From Peribacillus kribbensis DSM 17871 (GTDB lineage Bacteria > Bacillota > Bacilli > Bacillales > DSM-1321): 64,000 nt of DNA. Position numbers and translations under genes: made by a program. Shown here in pieces: positions 26,651 to 36,787 of this stretch (position 1 is its first letter; each line of letters starts with the position of its first letter). Under the pieces are notes generated by a model that saw nothing but the letters and a program-made list of their open reading frames with translations, had not been told where the DNA came from and did no database searches. The stretch covers positions 1-64,000 of the forward strand of contig NZ_AUMQ01000030.1 in the NCBI RefSeq assembly GCF_000430765.1, read 5' to 3'.

Positions 26651-28021
26651 TTATTCCATCATTTGATTCAGTTTTTTAGAGATCGCCAGAAGGATTAGGC
26701 CAAGTAGAATGGCCATTCCGCCTATAACCGCAAAGACTTCCAGATAGCCCAATGACTGGGTTACAGAAGCGACCTGCCCTGCAAGAATGTTGGCAATACC
26801 TGAAGAGGCGAGCCATACCCCCATAAGGAGGGATGCCAGCTTCACTGGAGCAATTTTACTTACCAGAGATAGTCCAACAGGTGATAGGAAAAGTTCCCCG
26901 ACTGTGTGGAAGAAGTAAGTAAGGATGATCACGAGAAGATTGGCTTTGTGGATCACATGATCCGGATCGCTTCCCGTCCTTGTGATAGCCAGAATCAATA
27001 CGACAAATCCCACTCCCAGCAAGATCATTCCCAGTCCCATCTTTGTTGGGATCTTTAGATCGCCGCGCTTGGATTTAGAAAGGCTCAGCCAAAGAGAAGA
27101 GATGATTGGCGCAAGAATGATGATAAAAATTGGATTGATGGATTGGAACCAGGCAGTGGGAACTTCCCAGCCAAACACACTTCTATCGATAAATTTATCT
27201 GTATAAATGGTCAATGAGCTTCCGGCCTGTTCAAAGCCTGCCCAGAAAAACACAACAAATGCAGTAAGAATGACAATTACAGTGGTGCGCTGTTTTTCTT
27301 TTTTAGTTAACGGTTTATCAGCAGCTGCAGATTGACCTGCGGCTGTTTTATCTTTTGCAACAACAGTTTTCCCGATATTTCCTAAATAACGGTTTCCAAG
27401 GACATTAAATAAAATCTGTCCGATAATCATACCGATCGCAGATACCAGGAATCCATAGTTATAAGCGTGGACAAGCGTACCATTGGCTGTTTTATAAGCA
27501 AAAAGATCATCCGCAAAATAGCCGATCAAGAGTGGAGAAATGAACGCCCCAAGATTGATCCCCATATAGAAAATCGTAAATGCAGCATCTTTTCTGGCAT
27601 CATCAGGCTTGTACAGCTCACCGACAAGGGTGGATATATTCGGCTTGAAGAAGCCATTCCCGATAATCAATAAGGCAAGTCCGATATAAAAGGCTGTATA
27701 AGTCTGGCTTGAGAACAACGCGATGTTCCCCAAAGCCATGGTCACTCCGCCGATAGTGATGGCTAATCTCTTTGGTATGAAGCGGTCAGTCAGCCAGCCG
27801 CCGATCAGCGGTGTCAAATACACGGCTCCTGTGAAAAACCCGTAGAGAGATAAGGCGTAGCTCTCGTTCATGGCGAGTCCGCCTTCTACAAACTTCTTGG
27901 TTAGATAAAGAACAAGGATTCCCCTCATTCCATAATAGCTGAATCTTTCCCACATCTCTGTGAAAAACAGCAAATATAAGCCCTTAGGATGCTTTTGTCT
28001 TTTTTGTATAGCAGCTTCCAT
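26651..28021 (-). CDS. dtpT: Proton-dependent di/tripeptide transporter (POT/PTR2)
   Basis: 456 residues, about 12-14 membrane segments. The POT proton-coupling motif ExxERFSYYG is present as EMWERFSYYGMR near residue 24, and FYMGINLGAFISPLLIGY is the PTR2 signature. Imports di- and tripeptides with protons. A central hydrophilic loop (KDKTAAGQSAAADKPLTKKEKQ) separates the two halves. GGAGG lies 8 bases before the ATG. Monocistronic. Confidence 0.94.
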   Translation of the reverse strand: MEAAIQKRQKHPKGLYLLFFTEMWERFSYYGMRGILVLYLTKKFVEGGLAMNESYALSLYGFFTGAVYLTPLIGGWLTDRFIPKRLAITIGGVTMALGNIALFSSQTYTAFYIGLALLIIGNGFFKPNISTLVGELYKPDDARKDAAFTIFYMGINLGAFISPLLIGYFADDLFAYKTANGTLVHAYNYGFLVSAIGMIIGQILFNVLGNRYLGNIGKTVVAKDKTAAGQSAAADKPLTKKEKQRTTVIVILTAFVVFFWAGFEQAGSSLTIYTDKFIDRSVFGWEVPTAWFQSINPIFIIILAPIISSLWLSLSKSKRGDLKIPTKMGLGMILLGVGFVVLILAITRTGSDPDHVIHKANLLVIILTYFFHTVGELFLSPVGLSLVSKIAPVKLASLLMGVWLASSGIANILAGQVASVTQSLGYLEVFAVIGGMAILLGLILLAISKKLNQMME

Positions 28022-28380
28022 GGATGTTTCCTCCTGAGTTTTAGTATGGCTTCGTGCTTAAATTTTCTGAATAATTCGTTTAATTCAATCGCGAATACTT
28101 ATACTAATATAATTGTTTATAATATAACGGTCAATTAGAAAGTTTTGACTATTAGATAAAAAACAGTTAAATGACTATATAAAACAAGGATTATTTTCTT
28201 TGTAATCCTTAAAAGATAAACTAGTTATAGAATTATTTCTTTTCGAAATTATTATATAAATATAACGATAGGGAATAATCCATCATTTATTATGCTCATT
28301 CGGGAGAGTTCTTATTAAAAGACGTCAATAACGGTTTTCTAGAAGAACTGGCATTAAGAATAGTTTTTGAAAGCTAGTAA
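28022..28380. other. AT-rich intergenic region
   Basis: Divergent promoter region between dtpT and the germination operon. Very AT-rich with TATAAT-like stretches for dtpT near 28110-28125. No gene seen. Confidence 0.5.
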
Positions 28381-28469
28381 AGGGGGGAGGAGTTGCTGCA
28401 GCATCTTCTTGAACAAGAAAGTATACACTAAAAAAGCAGCTTTTCAATAAAGCTGTTTTTTTAGTGTAT
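28381..28469 (+). other. Purine-rich SD, 12-codon ORF and strong terminator
   Basis: AGGGGGGAGG (28381-28390) precedes TTG 28393, which opens a 12-codon frame (MLQHLLEQESIH) ending in TAA at 28429. The stop lies inside a long near-perfect hairpin (28423-28469, arms around GCAGCTTT / AAAGCTG, T7 tail), a clear terminator. Either a tiny gene, a leader, or the terminator of a deleted gene. Confidence 0.4.
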
Positions 28470-28543
28470 TTTGGGATGTTGAGGGAACCTTAAGGAAAGT
28501 ATTTTCTCGAGGACAGCTCATGTTCTTGTCTGGAGGGGTTTTC

Positions 28544-29902
28544 ATGGCTATAAAAACTAAAACTGAAATCGAAAAGCAGGCGGATTGGATCAGAGAACAG
28601 CTTAGTGAATGTGTGGATCTGGAAGATAGGCAGCTAAGCGTCAATGATAAGAGTGCCCAGCTCCTATTTATGAAAAGTGTATGTGACTCGAACATCATTT
28701 ATCGGTATGTGATCAGTCCTTTTTTTGAAATCAAGGATATAAAAAAGTTTGAGGATTATGTCCGGTCTTTTCCCGGAGAAGAGGTACCTAAGGATCAGCA
28801 TAAAATACTTTCAAATATGCTCAAAGGGTATGCGGCCATCTTTACGGAGGAAAACATATTTGTTATTCAAATGAAAAAGGTGGCAGGAAGTGCTGTAACA
28901 GAAGCCACAGCAGAGGTCAATGTTCAGGGGTCTCCGGACGCCTTTACGGAAAACATTGAAGTAAACATGAATTTAATCAGGCATCGGTATCAGACAGCGA
29001 ACCTAAAGGCCGAGATCCAGGTGATTGGCAGCCTGTCCCAGACCAATATAGCCCTTATGTACGACTCTACTAAGGTGGATAATCAGGTGCTTAAGGAACT
29101 GAAAAAAAGGCTGTCGGATATTGAGGTAGATGTACTGATAGCTGCCGGTGAGCTTGAGCAGAAACTGTCCGGAAGGAAATTAGATATCTTTCCTACATCG
29201 CTTGTAACGGAAAGGCCCGACCGGATGGTTAAGAGCATTTCAAAAGGAAAGATTGGGGTGATTATAGACAAAACTAAATTTGCCATTATCGCGCCTTCCA
29301 TCTTTTATGACTTCTTTTCAGCCATGGATGACCGGATCCAGCTTCCGTTAGTCGGTTATTTTTTAAAGGGAATCAGATATCTTGGACTTACAGCTACCCT
29401 GACCCTGCCTGCTTTTTATGTTGCCTTTTCTTCTTATAATCCGGAAATTTTGAGGGTGCAGGTCACACTGATGATTGCGGGAAGCCGGGCCAACGTTCCG
29501 TACCCGGCGATCATGGAAGTGCTATTTATGCTGCTAATGGTTGAATTCCTCATTGAAGCCAGTATCCGGCTTCCTAAAACGATTGGCCCAACCGCCACAA
29601 CCGTAGGGGGATTGATTCTAGGGCAGGCGGCAACGGAGGCGGGGCTAGTGAGCAGTATTATGATCATCCTCGTTTCAGCTGTGGCCATCACGAATTTTGT
29701 TATTCCCATAAACATGATGAACTTTACTGTGAGGGTTCTTCGATACGGATTTTTGGCGCTCGGCTTCTTTTTTGGGCTGGTTGGGATTGTCCTTGGTTTT
29801 GTCGGACTGATTGCCTATTTATCTGAATTAAGAAGTTATAACCGTCCTTATTTCAATGTGCTTGCTGATACTGACAGCCGAAAGGGTAAGACGTATGGTT
29901 AA
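28544..29902 (+). CDS. Spore germinant receptor subunit A (GerAA/GerKA family)
   Basis: 452 residues. Hydrophilic N-terminal half (about 1-240) of the GerA family, then four to five membrane segments in the C-terminal half (GYFLKGIRYLGLTATLTLPAFYVAF; PTATTVGGLILGQAATEAGLVS). Sits in the spore inner membrane and forms the germinant receptor with the B and C subunits. The start at 28544 is chosen for GGAGGGG 5 bases upstream. The ligand class cannot be told from sequence. Confidence 0.94.
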   Translation: MAIKTKTEIEKQADWIREQLSECVDLEDRQLSVNDKSAQLLFMKSVCDSNIIYRYVISPFFEIKDIKKFEDYVRSFPGEEVPKDQHKILSNMLKGYAAIFTEENIFVIQMKKVAGSAVTEATAEVNVQGSPDAFTENIEVNMNLIRHRYQTANLKAEIQVIGSLSQTNIALMYDSTKVDNQVLKELKKRLSDIEVDVLIAAGELEQKLSGRKLDIFPTSLVTERPDRMVKSISKGKIGVIIDKTKFAIIAPSIFYDFFSAMDDRIQLPLVGYFLKGIRYLGLTATLTLPAFYVAFSSYNPEILRVQVTLMIAGSRANVPYPAIMEVLFMLLMVEFLIEASIRLPKTIGPTATTVGGLILGQAATEAGLVSSIMIILVSAVAITNFVIPINMMNFTVRVLRYGFLALGFFFGLVGIVLGFVGLIAYLSELRSYNRPYFNVLADTDSRKGKTYG

Positions 29903-30974
29903 TAATCGATACTTTTATTATCTTTTGATTTTGAACGCGCTTGTAAATTCCATAAATTTTATACCGAGAACACTGATTAATAATGATGGCAGCCTCGTGG
30001 CCATCATTATATCAGTGGTGATTGGGACTCTGTTAATATACTTCTTCACGAAACTCATAAGGCACTTCCCGGGAATGGACCTGCCAGAGATACTGACGCC
30101 AGTCTTTCCCAAACTGATTAAAAATGGGCTGATCTTGATCTTCTCCATGCATTGGTATATTTTCGGGGCTATTACTTTGGTTTCTTTGGTAGATATCACG
30201 CACCGATTCATTACCCCTGATGTGAATCAGTATGTACTGACCACCGGGCTCCTTCTTTTGGTCATCCTGGCCTGCCAGATAGAATCATATTCCGTATTAT
30301 CCATGGCTGAGACCATTGTGGTCATCAATATTCCGCTCATCCTTTATTTTTTCATTAAAATGCTGATCAATGAGTGGTTCAGCTGGGAAACGGTCATGGA
30401 GGTTATAACCAATTCAGCGGATATACCGCCTTACAGTTCAATTGCCGCGAGTACCTTTGTGTTTACAGGATATATTAACCTGGTGGTCTTTAACAGACTT
30501 TTTAAAGAGTTGAAAGTCAAAAAACTATGGATCATTTCCCTGGTGGGATTTCTGCTATTATTGCTGTCTTTCCTGGTTCCGATCGGTTATAACGGCATAC
30601 ATGGGTCAAGACATCTAATCTATCCATGGATCAGTACGGCCGATTCGGTCAGGGTTGTGTTTTCCATTATCGAACGCCTTCTGTTCGTCTTTTATCTTTT
30701 TTACATAACCATTGCCTTGACGGCAATCATTCTTTATTGGCATGTAGGTCTGAGGATGCTGCAGAGCATTTTCTTTAAAAAGACTTCCAATGAGTTTAAA
30801 CTGAAAAATTACGTGCTTTTAGGGGTATTTGCAGCTTTTGCATACTATATGGTCAGTCTTGATCAATTCACTTTCTTGCAAATTGGTACCTGGTTTATCC
30901 GAATACGTTTTTTCTCAGAAATCTTTTTGCTTTTTGTCCTATTTTACGCAGTACGGAGGGTAAAAAAAGCATGA
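29895..30974 (+). CDS. Spore germinant receptor subunit B (GerAB family permease)
   Basis: 359 residues, about ten membrane segments, an amino-acid-permease-like fold that binds the germinant. The ATG at 29895 overlaps the end of the A gene by 8 bases, so translation is probably coupled. The upstream in-frame start at 29856 lies deep in the A gene and has no SD. Confidence 0.93.
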   Translation: MVNNRYFYYLLILNALVNSINFIPRTLINNDGSLVAIIISVVIGTLLIYFFTKLIRHFPGMDLPEILTPVFPKLIKNGLILIFSMHWYIFGAITLVSLVDITHRFITPDVNQYVLTTGLLLLVILACQIESYSVLSMAETIVVINIPLILYFFIKMLINEWFSWETVMEVITNSADIPPYSSIAASTFVFTGYINLVVFNRLFKELKVKKLWIISLVGFLLLLLSFLVPIGYNGIHGSRHLIYPWISTADSVRVVFSIIERLLFVFYLFYITIALTAIILYWHVGLRMLQSIFFKKTSNEFKLKNYVLLGVFAAFAYYMVSLDQFTFLQIGTWFIRIRFFSEIFLLFVLFYAVRRVKKA

Positions 30975-32053
30975 AACAAGTTATAGTAAGCATTTGTGTA
31001 ATGATATTATTGTCGGGCTGTAATATCCGTGATGTCGAAAAGCGGGCCTTTGTAGTAACACTCGGGGTCGACAAAGCCAAAGAAAAAGATAAGGTATTAG
31101 TGAGCTTTAAAACGGCATTGCCAAGCGGAGATCCTAAGGCCGGTCTGAATCAGTTTTCAGTTGTTACGGTGAAGGCAGGCAGTGTGGCAGAGGCTGTGAG
31201 AATCGCTAAGTCCAGATTGGATAAGGAGCTTGATTTCGGTCATACGAGCGTAATAATCCTGGGCAGGGACCTATTGAGGGAAAATGTTAGACCGGTTATA
31301 TTCTGGGCGCAAAGAAGAAGGGATATTCAAATGATTTCCTATATCGGGCTTGGGCAGCCGACAGCAAAAGATGTTCTTGCCGTAAAGCCTGTTTCTGAGC
31401 GAAGCCCGGCAGGATATCTCAGAAACCTTATGAGCCGGGAAGGCAGTGAGTCTCCTTTTGTCGTCAATGAATACCTATTTGATCTCCAGCGAAAGATCAT
31501 GGAGTATGGGTGGGACCCAGTATTGCCAGTTGTGAAGGCAGAGAAAGACAAATTAGTGATCGAAAGGGCCGTACTGATGAACGACGATAAAGTTATGGCG
31601 GAATTGACCCCGGATGAAACCAGGCTTTACAACCTGCTTGCCAATGAAAATATAGCATCCAGTTATACGGCGAGGGTAAAGGGAAAAATAGAATATACGA
31701 TCCACTCCGAAAATTCAAAGGCTAAATATAAAATCATTTCAGGTACGCGTCCAAAAATCGAGTTTCAAGTAAAAGTAAATGGTGTCCTGGAGGAAGACCG
31801 GACGCCGGGTTTTTTTGATAAGGACAAGGAAATCCAAGCAAGCAAAATTATTGAAAAGAGTTTAAATAAACGCATAAAATCCACTTTGGTAAAATTCCAA
31901 AAGCATGGAGTGGATCCCCTGGGAATAGGGCTCCGATATCAGGCGACGCACTGGAGCAAAAGGGAGAGGGAGGCTTGGTCCAGGATGTATCCCAAAGCGG
32001 AATTTGAAGTCCGCACTACTGTGAAGATCCATTCAACAGGGATCATTCGCTAA
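30971..32053 (+). CDS. Spore germinant receptor subunit C (GerAC lipoprotein)
   Basis: 360 residues. Short lipoprotein signal with lipobox LLSGC (Cys at about 17). The mature part has the GerC pattern: RDVEKRAFVVTLGVDKAKE at the start and FDKDKEIQASKIIEKSLNKRI near the end. ATGA overlap with the B gene. Completes the A-B-C receptor operon, followed by a terminator. Confidence 0.94.
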   Translation: MKQVIVSICVMILLSGCNIRDVEKRAFVVTLGVDKAKEKDKVLVSFKTALPSGDPKAGLNQFSVVTVKAGSVAEAVRIAKSRLDKELDFGHTSVIILGRDLLRENVRPVIFWAQRRRDIQMISYIGLGQPTAKDVLAVKPVSERSPAGYLRNLMSREGSESPFVVNEYLFDLQRKIMEYGWDPVLPVVKAEKDKLVIERAVLMNDDKVMAELTPDETRLYNLLANENIASSYTARVKGKIEYTIHSENSKAKYKIISGTRPKIEFQVKVNGVLEEDRTPGFFDKDKEIQASKIIEKSLNKRIKSTLVKFQKHGVDPLGIGLRYQATHWSKREREAWSRMYPKAEFEVRTTVKIHSTGIIR

Positions 32054-32082
32054 TTAATGCATTTTAAGAATCAAAAAAAGAG

Positions 32083-32121
32083 AAAAGCAGGCCCGGAGAT
32101 ATCATCCGTGCCTGCTTTTTC
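32083..32121. terminator. Bidirectional terminator between gerC-type gene and ald
   Basis: AAAAGCAGGC / GCCTGCTTTT, symmetrical, between converging genes. Confidence 0.88.
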
Positions 32122-33255
32122 TTATGCCTGAACAAATTCCTTATCCAATGCATCCTTTAATTCCACAAAGGTAAATCCAAGATCGTCAGCGACTGCCTTG
32201 AAGGTCACTTCGCCGTTCACGACATTCACTCCCTGTGCAAGGGCTTCATTATCAAGGACAGCCTGTTTCGCACCTTTATTGGCAATCTGCAGCGCATATG
32301 GAACAGTCACATTGGTTAGAGCGATGGTAGAGGTACGCGGGACTGCACCAGGCATATTGGCAACAGCATAGTGGACAACACCGTGCTTTACATATGTCGG
32401 ATCATCATGGGTGGTAATATGGTCGACCGTTTCGAAGATTCCTCCCTGATCGATGGCGACATCCACGATGACAGAGCCCGGGCTCATTGCTTTCACCATA
32501 TCTTCTGTAACCAGCTTAGGCGCCTTTGCTCCTGGAATCAATACAGCACCAATGACCAAATCAGATTCTGCTGCTGCTTCTGCGATATTGAATGGATTGG
32601 AAATAAGCGTTTTGATCTGGCTGCCAAAAATATCATCCAGCTGGCGGAGACGTTCAGGGCTCAAGTCGATAATGGTCACATCTGCACCAAGACCTACAGC
32701 AATTTTGGCAGCGTTTGTTCCTACTACACCGCCTCCGATTATAGTTACTTTTCCTCTTTTTACCCCCGGGACGCCTGCAAGCAGGATGCCTTTGCCGCCG
32801 TGCGGCTTTTCAAGGAATTGGGCACCGATCTGTGCAGCCATCCTTCCGGCCACCTCGCTCATCGGCGTAAGAAGCGGAAGGGTCCTGTTTACGGATACGG
32901 TTTCATAGGCAATGGAGAATACTCCGCTCTCTTTTAAAGCCTTGGCAAGCTCAGGTTCTGCAGCAAGATGCAGGTAGGTGAACAGAATCAGATCTTTGCG
33001 GAAATACTGATATTCACTCTGCAGCGGTTCTTTAACCTTCATGATCATTTCTGCTTCTTTCCAGACGTCTGCAGCTGACTCGACAATGGTTGCACCTTCT
33101 GAGCGGTACTGCTCGTTCGTAAATCCGCTGCCAAGACCTGCATTGTTTTCTACCAGCACTTCATGTCCGCCTCTTGTCAATGTGTGGACACCAGCTGGAG
33201 TCAGAGCCACACGGTTTTCATTATTTTTAATTTCCTTAGGTACACCGATTCGCAT
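32122..33255 (-). CDS. ald: Alanine dehydrogenase
   Basis: 377 residues. NAD-dependent, interconverts L-alanine and pyruvate plus ammonia; needed for alanine use and normal sporulation in Bacillus. N-terminal [23 protein letters not shown] with the catalytic Lys/His region, Rossmann motif [22 protein letters not shown] (about residue 170), and [26 protein letters not shown] precedes the ATG. The PucR-type gene upstream is the likely activator, as with B. subtilis AdeR. A cre-like site lies about 95 bases upstream. Confidence 0.97.
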   Translation of the reverse strand: MRIGVPKEIKNNENRVALTPAGVHTLTRGGHEVLVENNAGLGSGFTNEQYRSEGATIVESAADVWKEAEMIMKVKEPLQSEYQYFRKDLILFTYLHLAAEPELAKALKESGVFSIAYETVSVNRTLPLLTPMSEVAGRMAAQIGAQFLEKPHGGKGILLAGVPGVKRGKVTIIGGGVVGTNAAKIAVGLGADVTIIDLSPERLRQLDDIFGSQIKTLISNPFNIAEAAAESDLVIGAVLIPGAKAPKLVTEDMVKAMSPGSVIVDVAIDQGGIFETVDHITTHDDPTYVKHGVVHYAVANMPGAVPRTSTIALTNVTVPYALQIANKGAKQAVLDNEALAQGVNVVNGEVTFKAVADDLGFTFVELKDALDKEFVQA

Positions 33256-33315
33256 TGATTTTTCCTCCTAAACGGCCTGTTTAGACGGCCATTGGTATAT
33301 GAATAGGGGATTCCT

Positions 33316-33360
33316 ATTTGAAACAAATCATACATTGTACAAACAGTATAAGCGCTTTCA
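33316..33360 (-). promoter_or_regulatory. ald upstream region: cre-like site and palindrome
   Basis: TATAAGCGCTTTCA at 33347-33360 matches the cre consensus at 13 of 14 positions. A short palindrome ATTTGAAACAAAT lies at 33316-33328 and could be a regulator site. Both lie between ald and its presumed activator gene. Confidence 0.5.
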
Positions 33361-33392
33361 CTCTTGTTTTGTTTGTGTGAAGCGAAGAAATT

Positions 33393-33429
33393 AAAAAGGC
33401 GCATTTGTGAAATTCCACAAATGCGCTTT
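33393..33429 (-). terminator. Terminator of the PucR-type gene
   Basis: GCGCATTTGTG / CACAAATGCGC with a T-run on the minus strand. Confidence 0.88.
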
Positions 33430-33438
33430 ACAGGAAAT

Positions 33439-34710
33439 TCACTCCCCAAAATCCAGGGAGGCAAGGCTTTGGGCTTCCTCATATTGCAGAAGCTTTATTT
33501 CGATGAATAAGCCTGTTTTTTGAACGGAATCTTTTAAATTAATATCACCGACTTCTGATATTCTCTTCAAACGATATGTAAGAGTATTGGCATGTACATG
33601 AAGGGTTTTGGCCGCTTCATTTGGATTGGAGTCTTTCTCTAGATATATTCTCAGGGTTTGAAACAAATTGGTCTGGTGCTTCTGGTCATAGAGAAGGATC
33701 CGGGCAAGCTGGTCGCTTTTTGAGCTTTTATTTTTCTGCCTGCTCAAAAATGCAAGATATTTATAAATCCCAAGGCGGCTGTACAAGCAGATGCCTTCCG
33801 TCTCAACAGGAAATAAATGTTTGATAGACAGGACTTCCTGGGCTTCAAGATAACTCTGCTGCACCAAGGAAAATTCAGAATAGACCTGGCCCGATGCGCC
33901 GAAGATAGGCTGGACCTGGAATCTGCTGTCCATCTGGCTGATAAAACTGGAAATAAAGGAAGAGAGTGATAATGCAGCGCCCTTATCTTCCTCAAGAGAG
34001 GCAAAAAGAATCAGCTTGTTATCATCTGTGGTATAAAGAATCGGCCTTATTTTTTGGGTAGTAGTGAGCAAATAAGCAATCTGGCGTTCTCCTTCGGAAG
34101 AGATATCGCTGGGAAATGTAAAAACGAGTACCGAAAATGCCTGAGGAATGACATGGGCATGCTGGATCAGCTGTTCCTTTATTTCTTTTGGGTCTTGAAG
34201 GTGCCCAGTGAGGAGCTGCCAAAGAAATTCCTGGTCACTGGCGAGTCTACGGTGCTTCCTTGTCTGCAGCTGGAGAATTTGGTTTTTTGCCTCTTTTGCT
34301 GCATATTGAAGAAATTCTAGATCTTCTTTGGTAAATGGCTTATCGACTTCAAGCGCCCAGATGAAGCCAATAACATCCCTGTTTTTCCAAATCGACACAG
34401 CCGCCCGGTTCCCGAGGCCGACATCTGAAATAGCCGGTACTTTAACTGGATCGGGGCTTTTTAAAAGGGCGGGAATGATTCCATCCTTCCACAGACTGTT
34501 AATGACCTTTTCAGGCACCCTCCGGCCGATGATCGTGGAAATCCTGGCTTTATCCGTCCTGTCATCGTGCATGCTGTATGCCAGCAGGCGGTGGTTCGCA
34601 TCTTCTATTGTAATAGGGCAGCCTAAGTATGTGCTGACTCTGTCGGCAAAATCCTCAAGATCTCCATGCAGCCCCTGAAAGAGGGCCTGCATATTTTCTT
34701 TATTTGGCAT
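33439..34710 (-). CDS. adeR: PucR-family regulator, probable AdeR (ald activator)
   Basis: 423 residues. The N-terminal 130 residues are a GAF-like ligand domain (YLGCPITIEDANHRLLAYS). The middle is a GGDEF-like PucR fold and the C-terminus a PucR HTH (SNPNEAAKTLHVHANTLTYRLKRISEV). Located directly upstream of ald on the same strand, as adeR is in B. subtilis, where it activates ald in response to alanine. The symbol rests on family plus position. Confidence 0.82.
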   Translation of the reverse strand: MPNKENMQALFQGLHGDLEDFADRVSTYLGCPITIEDANHRLLAYSMHDDRTDKARISTIIGRRVPEKVINSLWKDGIIPALLKSPDPVKVPAISDVGLGNRAAVSIWKNRDVIGFIWALEVDKPFTKEDLEFLQYAAKEAKNQILQLQTRKHRRLASDQEFLWQLLTGHLQDPKEIKEQLIQHAHVIPQAFSVLVFTFPSDISSEGERQIAYLLTTTQKIRPILYTTDDNKLILFASLEEDKGAALSLSSFISSFISQMDSRFQVQPIFGASGQVYSEFSLVQQSYLEAQEVLSIKHLFPVETEGICLYSRLGIYKYLAFLSRQKNKSSKSDQLARILLYDQKHQTNLFQTLRIYLEKDSNPNEAAKTLHVHANTLTYRLKRISEVGDINLKDSVQKTGLFIEIKLLQYEEAQSLASLDFGE

Positions 34711-34783
34711 AAAAAACCCCCGTGCTAAGTTTCCTAATCATTGTATCATATTTTATTAATTATTCAGGCTTTTATCCCTATAT

Positions 34784-34811
34784 AAAAAGCCCGGAAAAAC
34801 AATCCGGGCTT
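34784..34811 (-). terminator. Terminator of the pit operon
   Basis: AAGCCCGGA / TCCGGGCTT with a T-run on the minus strand. Confidence 0.88.
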
Positions 34812-34819
34812 AAAGCTGC

Positions 34820-35818
34820 TTAAAAGATTAAATCAAGCAGGAAAAATACTAATCCTGCAATGGTTGCTGAGATAGGAAGGGTAATTACCCAGGTAATGAT
34901 CATCCGCTGTGCAGTGCCCCATTTAACCCCTTTAACACGGTGGGAGGTACCCACACCGAGAATGGAGGAGGCGATAACGTGGGTCGTGCTGACAGGAAGG
35001 TGGATATACGTTGCTCCGAATATGATCGCTGCACTTGTCAGATCAGCCGCTACTCCGTTAACAGGGCGTATTTTCATAATCTGGCCGCCGACTGTCTTAA
35101 TGATTTTCCAGCCGCCAATCGATGTACCAAGACCCATGGCTGTGGCACAGGCAATTTGAACCCAAAGCGGAATTTCTGTACTAGATACATATTTATTGGC
35201 AATCAGGGCCATGGTGATGATCCCCATGGCTTTTTGGGCATCGTTCGTTCCATGTGTGTATGACTGCAAGGCAGCTGTTCCTATTTGAACCAGACGGAAT
35301 CTTTGATTGGTCTTTGGCAGGTTGGCTCCCTTGAAAATGACCTTGAAAATACTGTAGACAATAAAACCTAATCCAAAAGCCAGGATAGGGGAAATGATAA
35401 GGGCTTCAAGGATCTTTCCGAAACCGCTCCACTTTAATATCCCAAATCCTTCAGCTGCAATGGCAGCTCCGGCAATCGCGCCAATGATGGCGTGTGATGA
35501 GCTGCTGGGTATGCCAAAGTACCATGTGATCAAGTTCCAGGCAATCGCTGCGATCAATGCCGCCAGGATCACGATTGAACCATTATGCAGGGAAAATGGA
35601 TCCACAATATCGGATGTAATGGTTTTGGCAACCCCAGTAAACGAAATGGCACCCAGAAAGTTCATTACGGCTGCCAGGATAATCGCATGTCTAGGCTTTA
35701 ATGCCTTTGTTGAGACAGAGGTTGCAATGGCATTGGCGGTATCATGAAATCCATTGATAAAGTCAAAAGCTAATGCGCCAATGACAATCAAAATCGTTAA
35801 GATTAACATAGTATTCAT
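34820..35818 (-). CDS. pit: Low-affinity inorganic phosphate transporter (Pit family)
   Basis: 332 residues with about ten membrane segments. The duplicated PHO4 signature is visible: DFINGFHDTANAIATSVSTKAL at the start and GGWKIIKTVGGQIMKI plus LPVSTTHVIASSILG in the second half. Imports metal phosphate with protons. Starts 14 bases after the stop of the DUF47 gene, so the two are one operon. Confidence 0.94.
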   Translation of the reverse strand: MNTMLILTILIVIGALAFDFINGFHDTANAIATSVSTKALKPRHAIILAAVMNFLGAISFTGVAKTITSDIVDPFSLHNGSIVILAALIAAIAWNLITWYFGIPSSSSHAIIGAIAGAAIAAEGFGILKWSGFGKILEALIISPILAFGLGFIVYSIFKVIFKGANLPKTNQRFRLVQIGTAALQSYTHGTNDAQKAMGIITMALIANKYVSSTEIPLWVQIACATAMGLGTSIGGWKIIKTVGGQIMKIRPVNGVAADLTSAAIIFGATYIHLPVSTTHVIASSILGVGTSHRVKGVKWGTAQRMIITWVITLPISATIAGLVFFLLDLIF

Positions 35819-35832
35819 CGAGTTAAAGCTCC

Positions 35833-36456
35833 TTACGCATTTTTCATGACAATGGTTTCAAGTGCATTGGCGACTGATTGACAGTTGTCTGCAATATCTT
35901 CAAGATTTTCATAAATCTCTTTATATTGAATAATGCGGATCGGATCCTTTTCAACTGTGAACAGATTTTTTATGGATTGTCTAAGGATGGTATCGCAGTG
36001 TGACTCCAGATCCTTAATTTTAATTGCATGCTCGCGGATCTGAGTGAACTTCTTTTTATTCGTTAAGAGGCTGACGGACTTCTCGATTTCATAAGCACAA
36101 TCTTTAATCGCATCCACAAATTTCAGCATGTATTCATCAGCATTAATGACTGAATACATCTCAAATAGGGCAGATGTACTTTCAAGTCCATCCAGTACAT
36201 CATCCATTGTCATCGAAAGAAGGAGAATATCCTCACGCTCGATTGGAGTAATAAAAGCATTGTTTAATTCCTTGATAGTTTCATGGACAAAGGAATCGCC
36301 TTTGTGCTCATAATCTTTCATGGTGTCTGAAAATACCTTAAGGTCGCTGATGTTATTCAGCTTGAAGTCGGCGAAATAATCCGCGCTTACTTTAAGGTTT
36401 TCCGAAATATTAATAAGCAGTGCTGCAAACTTATCCTGTTTTGATTTAAAAACCAT
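35833..36456 (-). CDS. DUF47 (PhoU-like) partner of the Pit transporter
   Basis: 207 residues, all-helical, PhoU/DUF47 family (HKGDSFVHETIKELNNAFITPIEREDILLLSMTMDDVLDGLE). Such proteins are nearly always encoded with Pit and are thought to modulate it. The ATG at 36456 is used; the earlier in-frame TTG (36483) has no SD, while GGGGGT lies before the ATG. Confidence 0.9.
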   Translation of the reverse strand: MVFKSKQDKFAALLINISENLKVSADYFADFKLNNISDLKVFSDTMKDYEHKGDSFVHETIKELNNAFITPIEREDILLLSMTMDDVLDGLESTSALFEMYSVINADEYMLKFVDAIKDCAYEIEKSVSLLTNKKKFTQIREHAIKIKDLESHCDTILRQSIKNLFTVEKDPIRIIQYKEIYENLEDIADNCQSVANALETIVMKNA

Positions 36457-36775
36457 ACTATTTACCCCCGTTTTTTCATCCAAAGAATTGTAATGCTAGT
36501 ATTTGCAAACTTATTTTATATAATCCGTCGACAAAAAAGATAGCTTTCGACAAAAAATTTACACAATCTTAACATTCAGGGGACAGAAAATTTCGTATAT
36601 TTACATAAGCTTTACATTTCCGGGAGGTATTACAAAGGATTACTTGCCTTTTATCTAAAACTTTCCCCTATACCTGCCATATAAACACATTAGAAAAAAT
36701 AAAGCTTCCTGCCGGAGACCGGATAAAATGGGAAGCTAAAAATGGAAAAAGGTATCCTTTATTAGGGGATTTGTA

Positions 36776-36781
36776 TATAAT
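36776..36781 (+). promoter_or_regulatory. -10 element of the ABC-F leader transcript
   Basis: A perfect TATAAT; the -35 is weak. Transcription would start near 36788, a few bases before the first arm of the leader structure, which supports this as the real promoter. Confidence 0.5.
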
Positions 36782-36787
36782 AGAAAT

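Noticed and set aside
36701-36735. Hairpin GCTTCC / GGAAGC upstream of the ABC-F promoter
   Set aside because: Followed by a T-run only on the minus strand, where no gene ends; no role can be assigned.
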